Source: Cheiracanthium punctorium
Taxonomy: Eukaryota > Arthropoda > Arachnida > Araneae > Cheiracanthiidae
Length of the DNA stretch: 64,000 nucleotides
Direction of reading: 5' to 3'
Assembly (NCBI GenBank): GCA_038373885.1
Contig: JAWZYV010013150.1
Coordinates: forward strand, 1-64,000
The notes under the pieces are model-generated. The model was not told the DNA's origin. It saw only the letters and a list, made by a program, of their open reading frames with translations, and made no database searches. Position 1 is the stretch's first letter. The number at the start of each line of letters is the position of its first letter. Positions 58,013-64,000 of the stretch are shown one piece after another. A program made the position numbers and the translations under genes.

Positions 58013-59800
58013 GCACAAGTACGCAAGACGTTATGTAGAAATTTGTAATTCGAAGTAAATGTTAGAGAATGGTCAACATCTATTTCTTTGTCAAATTCTG
58101 AATACAAAAATATTTGCGATTACAATACACCCTGTACTTCATAAAGAAAGTAAATATACAAATACACAAATGCCGTTTATTAGAATAATACATTTATTAC
58201 TGCAAATACAGCAAAAGATATTAAATCAAAGTAAGTTTCATTTTTCCATTTTAAAGATTTCATTCTCATGGAAACTACTCATTCTATCGTTCGAAAAAAA
58301 AAAAATTTCAGTGATATTCTGGGATGGGCACTTGCTGAAGCTCTATTTTATGTGAGCGATATTTTTTGAATATGTCTAGTTCCAATTTCAGTTTCTTTTT
58401 TTCTTTGCTTTAAGAACATCGAGAAGCCTTAACTTACATATTTTTCGATGAAAAGGAAGCGTGTTTGACGCATGCGTAAATGCGCGGAAGACAGAGAAAC
58501 AATAATGCAGTGTACTTGAATCACAAGCATGCAGTATCCTTCTCATATCTGTCATACATGAGGGTCTCCCGTTTCTAAAATGCATTTTAAGCATGTAACG
58601 TTGCGTGTCTAAGGCGGTGGACAAATAAAGCGTTGTTGTACGTCAGCTAAATGCTTTCTTTGTGATATAAGAAATGATACAAGTGGTGCACTCGTTTAAA
58701 TTTTACGTTTCAAAGAGAGTACTTAGATGAGTACAAAATTTACGTGATGTACGTGACTGGTCGTAACTGCATTTCGACATTTTTTATTGCAAATAAATTA
58801 TTTAAAGAAATTAAATGACAAAAAGAAAGAAAAAATGCCGCAAACTAAATTTTTTTCCAATGAAGACAATAGTGGTGAATAAAAAAAGTGATTTATTAAA
58901 TCATTATTATATAATGTCATTTTTATGAAATGCATGTAAATTTCATTTCAGTCAGAATTTTTCGAAAAATGAACTAAATTTTTATGGAAAATTCTAAATG
59001 ATATTTTATTAAAACTTATTAGTTAAAATAAATTTAATTTAAAGTACATAGCATACAAACGCAAGAATATTTAAAGTTATATTTGTATCAATTAATACTT
59101 GATATAAAATTTGAGTCACTGATTGCTAATAGATTATTATATTTTTAACTCGGCGCTGCTTTTTGATGCAGCGTTACTCACACAGTGTTCAGAATTCCCC
59201 AAATGTTCAGGAGTTTTTTTATTATGAATTTTTTTCTAAACTAATTAAAGCACATTTTTGAAAAGTGGAAGGAATTTATTGAATTAAACCATTAAATTTT
59301 GTAAATTTATTATAAACAAATAAGGTTGAAATTGAGATGAAGTGAACCTCTGCAATATTTATATTTGAAATATATATTTTTGTAGAATTTCATAAAATAA
59401 ACATAAAACATGTTTTTTAGTAATAAACTTACTTTATTGTTAACTTTAAGTATACAGAATGAGTGTGTGTTAGTACTTAAAGCCTTCAGAGCAGATTGTA
59501 TTAATGTGTTTCAAGCACATACTTATTTAATACACATAATACAAAAAAATGTATCCTGCTCAAAAGGTACTTCAAATTCTCGTTCTGAATCCACAGAACT
59601 GTCGGATTATCCAATCTGGTCTTCTTTTTCATCATAACTTAACAATATTTCTACAAAATCATTCATCTTTACAAACAGATGTTATAGTGTATTTAACGGA
59701 GACGCTTTTCTCCTACTCCCATGGAGATTTTGTCATATCTGAAAAGTGTTCCAAACCAAAATTGCTTAGAATCAATTTAATTCATACTGTTTGAATAAAT
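58013..59800. other. AT-rich, no gene seen
   Basis: Short frames only; none has a recognisable motif. Confidence 0.5.
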
Positions 59801-59809
59801 AAATCTATA

Positions 59810-60870
59810 CCGGATGATTGAAAAATGGATGTTAAGGCGATTATTTTTTAAACCGTAAGTGATCGAAACATACTTACGATTAGAAAAGTTCGTCAAATTA
59901 AGAGTAGCTTTCAGATATGGCATTTTTTTACTGGGGGTTATATACATATTAAAATACGAAACTTAATTTTTATACGCCCCCTCCTTTTCTACCCTTTATA
60001 TTTAGAAGAACGTTGCTCTTTGCCTAAGAAAATTAATTTAAAAAAATCCCGTGTCTCTAAGTGAAATAGTTCGCGAGAAAATTAATTTTGAAAATGATGA
60101 CTTACGCCACTTTACCTACTGTGTTGGCGTCCGTTTTCAGACGAAAAAATCTTTACTTTAGGAGACCCACTATGAGTTGATAAAAGATAAATAAAGATCC
60201 CATTGTTGGGAAAAGCTATTAAGTGTGTACAAATGTGTGAAATTGACAGTTACAGCTTTACCTAAAAACGATCGATACTGCTTTATTATGAAATTAGCGA
60301 TAATGGAGTTTTTTAGGGGGGTCATCCACTGATTACATCACTCTTCTAGAGAAGGAATTTTAAAGTGTAAAAGAGAATGGCAAAGTAATGATGTAGGTTA
60401 CTATGGTGTGGTCACTTTCACTAGAAACTGCCAAACATGCTTTACAGGAAAATTCTAGCTAAACTAGGTATTGAGGAGTCAACTGTGTCTATCGGGTGAC
60501 TATAAATTAAAATTAGCGTCTGTTGAAAAATAATTACATTTTTCTCACTTTTGAGCCATCCCCTTATTCCTTGGTGACAAATACCAAAATTTACAAATTG
60601 ATATATCTCGGAAACTATTCCACGTGGAGACACGGGAATTGTTTTATTAATCTTCTTGGGCAAAGAGCAATATACTTCTATATACAAAAGGTAGGGAAGA
60701 AGGGACCGTATAGAAATTAATGTTTGGATTTTAATATGTATACAACCCCCAGTAAAAATGCCATATCTGAAAGCTCCCGTTAATTTGACGAACTTTTCTG
60801 TTTTGATGTATGTTTCGATCACTTTTGGTTAAAAAAATAATCGCCTTAACATCTATTTTGAATCACCCGG
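59810..60870. mobile_element. 1.06-kb MITE with about 330-bp terminal inverted repeats
   Basis: The left end CCGGATGATTGAAAAATGG and the complement of the right end CCGGGTGATTCAAAATAG begin arms that stay alignable for about 330 bp. Shared blocks are TGTTAAGGCGATTATTTTT, AGTGATCGAAACATAC, TTTCAGATATGGCATTTTT and ACTGGGGGTT. TATA borders both ends, consistent with a TA target. The centre of about 400 bp is non-coding. This is the mariner type by inference. Confidence 0.82.
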
Positions 60871-60874
60871 TATA

Positions 60875-63570
60875 TTAATATATATGAATAAGATATTAAA
60901 ATGAAATATAAAACAAAGTACGATATTTTTGATGCTTAAAAAAAGCATAACGAAATCACTCGCGGGGTGTTATCAACACCCCAGGCTAAGTTTCTAATGC
61001 TGGTGCAATACAGCATCGAAATAACGAGAGACTCAGCGATAAAGGTTGAGTAAAGTATAATGTGAGCAGCCTAAAATTTCAAGTTATAGACATCATGCTT
61101 TAAAAGGAAGGAGTGTTTTTGTGTTGCTAGGGTGTTAAAAGGAAACTCTGTGAGTGATCTCTTGTTAATTGGTATTTTAACAAATAACCGAAATTGTATT
61201 ACAAAAATGGTACTATCCATGTGTGGTGTAGACTGGCAGGTCGTCTTCTTAAAATTGGGAAAAGATTGAAAACAAATTCTATAATACAGGACATAACGTT
61301 GCAATTACTCCGGAAAACCATGGCAAATAAAAACTCTTAAAAGTTTTCTTTTTATTTTTTTGGGTTAAAGCATAATTTGTAGAATTAAGTAGTCTGGCGA
61401 CGGGATGTGGGTAAGAAAAAAAAATAATGGCTTCAAACCCTGGAGGAACAAGTGTTAAGTGACTGAAAAGGCATGGGAATACATTAAGCCAACTTGACGA
61501 TAGCGCCAGGAGCAGGGAAGTACCGTAGTCAATTAAATCGCTAAATTAAAAAAAAATTCATTGGGCAGTTACTGCAAAGTTTAGTTGTAATAAATACGAA
61601 TTGTAAACCCGCCAACAGATTATGGTTCAAGAGAGCTTGAACTTTAAAGAATTTATTGAAGCCATGGGAGGAAACTCGGAGAAGATCAAACTGGAAAATC
61701 AAACACGTCACTTTGTCGCATATGAAAGAAACGACGAATTTAAGAAAGAAAACCGACGAGGAAGATGGGAAATAAAACAGCGGAAAAGAACATTACATTT
61801 AGAATTAGAAATTAAAATTAGAACGATCTAAAAATATCTGATGGATTGCATCATATGCATCTCTCCAAAGCTCACAAAAAATCCTAATCGTTCCTACTTC
61901 CTAACAGTTCATTTACAAAATGTTCAACCACAAAAAAAAAAGAAAAGAAAACAACCATCATACACCAGAAAAACATAAAAAATACAATCTTGCTAGGTAA
62001 CTTGAAAAAAATATACATGTCGGCATGTCAAAAAATAAAATATAAATAAAAAAATAAAATAAAATAAAACAAAATAAAGAAATAAAAATGAAATAAATAA
62101 ATAAATAAGTAAATCTTGCGGCTACTTAGCAGTTCAAATGACTGTTTACAGTTCAAAAATGCAGTTATTACTTTTTTATGCATCAAAATTGTCCATCTGC
62201 ATCAGTCTATTATGACAGCAGCACAACCTGTTGCATGGTATCATACATAGACTGGGGCCAGAGCTTAAAGTGCGAAGTGTTTCATAGATTTTATTAAATA
62301 CATTTCCCCCTACTAGTGACTACTGAAAAATTATAAATATAGAAGTATTAGGTTATCATGCTAACTATTCATTTTTTCTGTTGGCCGTATCAGCTGCTGA
62401 CTAGATCTTTACTATCACAAGGCGGGAGATGTCGGCTATCCTAGTATGAGGGGTGTGCCTAGTATTCCGGATAACGCTGAGAAACATTCTATACATTGTC
62501 TCCTTACTTTAAACCAATTCCAGATGAGCTATACTCTCAGAAAAATTCTTCTTCATACACTAATTGAATCGTTGAGTGCAGATACCACTTCAGTCACAAA
62601 AAGGAATTTTTTCAGGAGAGAGAAAAAACTTCATAACTCCTCCAAATTTTCAAATATTTAAACTTTTTTTTTCCTCTGTCATAACATGCATTTATGTTTC
62701 TGTCATGCAAATATTACCTAATTTCGACATCCATTAGGCTCAGGAAAATTTAAAATTGGATTCGGACTTATGCTGTTTCTGCACTCAACTGGTTTTTAGT
62801 CAGCTGAAAACTTGGAAAAAGGTAATCATTCAAAGCAAATCAAATCACCATTTATTGTCTAACCATATTTATGGTATACAAAAGTCAAGAACATGAATTT
62901 AGGAGAAAAAAAGTGCTTTGCTTGCAGAAAATTATGGAGATGAAAATCTAACATTGAAGCTGGAATAACTATTTTTTAGAAAACCACCCCTAGGGCAGGG
63001 CAGGTGGCCAATAATAGTGTTAAAATAGATCATTCTCGACCATTGATTCATTGTCGTGTGTCGACCATTGATCATTGTCGCCCATCGTTCGAAAAAGAAG
63101 CCCGTATCTACGAAACTACTCAACAGACTAACGCCGTTCTTGCCCTCAACACGCATCTTGCCTTTCTAAGCTTATTTTCATCGAAAACGATTTTTCGAAT
63201 TTTTGTGACTGAAGTGGTTTCTCCACTCACCGATTCAATTTGTCCTTCGTTATTCAACGAATAATTTCCGTACTCCTTTGAAACGTAATTTTACCGTGAT
63301 TCTTCTTCCCGAAATCTGAAGAAGAGGAAAAAAAATCTCCGAGTCTGGAGAAGTTTCTTCAATTGACATTAGAAAAAAGAAACGGACATTCGTCAATTAA
63401 CGAAAATATTCCGGCAGCATCGTTTACCGCAAAATTTCCGTTAATTGAAGAAGTAATTTTTGAGAGTGTATCATGCATTTATCGAGATTATTTAGCATCT
63501 GGATTGATATGCCCAAGGACATCTTTTGAGTCTCCGGGATTTTGGAGTCAAAGCATATTTTACGTGCACC
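60875..63570. other. No recognised gene; A/T simple repeats
   Basis: A degenerate AAATAAAATAAA tract lies at 62030-62112 and an A-run at 61931-61945. Frames such as 61622-61831 and 62446-62661 carry no recognisable motif. Confidence 0.5.
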
Positions 63571-63574
63571 AGTT

Positions 63575-63978
63575 TCCTTCAGAGTGCACGGCCCCACAGC
63601 GGCTGGCTGTGCTGCACAGCCAGCTGTCGTCAGAAAAGGGTCTCTCGATCTGTGGCACGCGATGAACTTTTCGATCGTCCGCCATCTTGCTGGTAGTTAA
63701 GTCGAGCGATGGCAACGGCTGCTCTTTTTTCAGGATTGGGCAATCTATCCAGCTGTTCTCGCATTTTTCCATTTTTCAGCAAATGTCAGTGCTGTTAAAA
63801 AGAATCGTGACAATTTTTTTTATGGGAAATGACGTGCTAAAAAGTAAAGGATTCTCGTGGAACTATGTCACCCGCAACCATTTTCATAGAAATCAAATCT
63901 ATTCTTCGTGACTGGCAACAGTCAAAACGTCAGAGTTTGATGTTCCCAGAGTGGGAACACTGCGTGTTAAAGGGTTAA
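63575..63978 (-). mobile_element. TTAA-type palindromic MITE, third copy (one end missing)
   Basis: On the minus strand it begins TTAACCCTTTAACACGCAGT at 63978 and follows the copy at 34491 through the first palindrome arm (CCAGCAAGATGGCGGACG) and the GAGAGACCCTTTTCTG block. It then enters a small palindrome (CAGCTGGCTGTGCAGC) and loses similarity near 63575. The second arm and far end are absent or too changed to recognise. Confidence 0.85.
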
Positions 63979-64000
63979 GTGAAGACAGATGTCGGATTCG

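Overview
This 64 kb window is AT-rich and dominated by transposable elements. I found no intact host protein-coding gene and nothing that looks bacterial. It reads as non-coding sequence from a large arthropod genome, most likely an araneomorph (orb-weaver) spider. That guess is inference. It rests on a Tc1 transposase that resembles, from memory, proteins annotated in Trichonephila/Nephila, on a tRNA-Leu-type SINE whose antisense translation is familiar from spider gene models, and on BEL/Pao, Gypsy, mariner, pogo and TTAA-type DNA-transposon remnants. The Tc1 transposase is the only near-intact protein; every other coding trace is a broken or truncated fragment.

Layout. 0-13 kb: a small hAT copy (258-969), an 882-bp near-perfect fold-back (2968-3849), TTAA-type and hAT miniature elements, a tRNA-His gene on the minus strand (5037-5107), a BEL/Pao pol relic split by a TTAA-type miniature element (5.8-6.9 kb), a GC-rich island (7.96-8.5 kb), a pogo/Tigger tail beside TA-repeat palindromes (10.6-11.1 kb) and a Gypsy pol relic (11.7-12.3 kb). 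13-27 kb: a SINE-like repeat, two non-LTR retrotransposon C-terminal fragments, a pair of diverged repeats with hydrophobic minus-strand reading frames (14.6 and 24.4 kb), and a 1.9-kb element with about 100-bp inverted ends (18.1-20.1 kb). 27-38 kb: a mariner relic whose left end is split by a hAT miniature element, a composite repeat holding a SINE and a MITE, a palindromic TTAA element, and a 1.4-kb Tc1 copy with perfect TA flanks and one in-frame stop. 38-50 kb: two copies of a 174/175-bp hAT microelement with perfect 8-bp target duplications, a TRIM-like miniature LTR retrotransposon, SINEs, TA-flanked MITEs, a second palindromic TTAA element, and a frameshifted copy of an arthropod multicopy protein family of unknown function (48.0-49.4 kb). 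50-64 kb: mostly AT-rich sequence, a 2-kb repeat with an internal tandem array, three MITE-like elements with inverted ends, and a third TTAA palindromic copy.

The genes do not form a pathway. What the window records is a history of insertions within insertions: TTAA MITE into Pao, hAT MITE into mariner, SINE into a TA-flanked MITE, TRIM into a probable pogo-like element, and a mariner-like repeat beside or within Gypsy. All element boundaries come from reading inverted ends and target duplications by eye; no alignment or database search was run.
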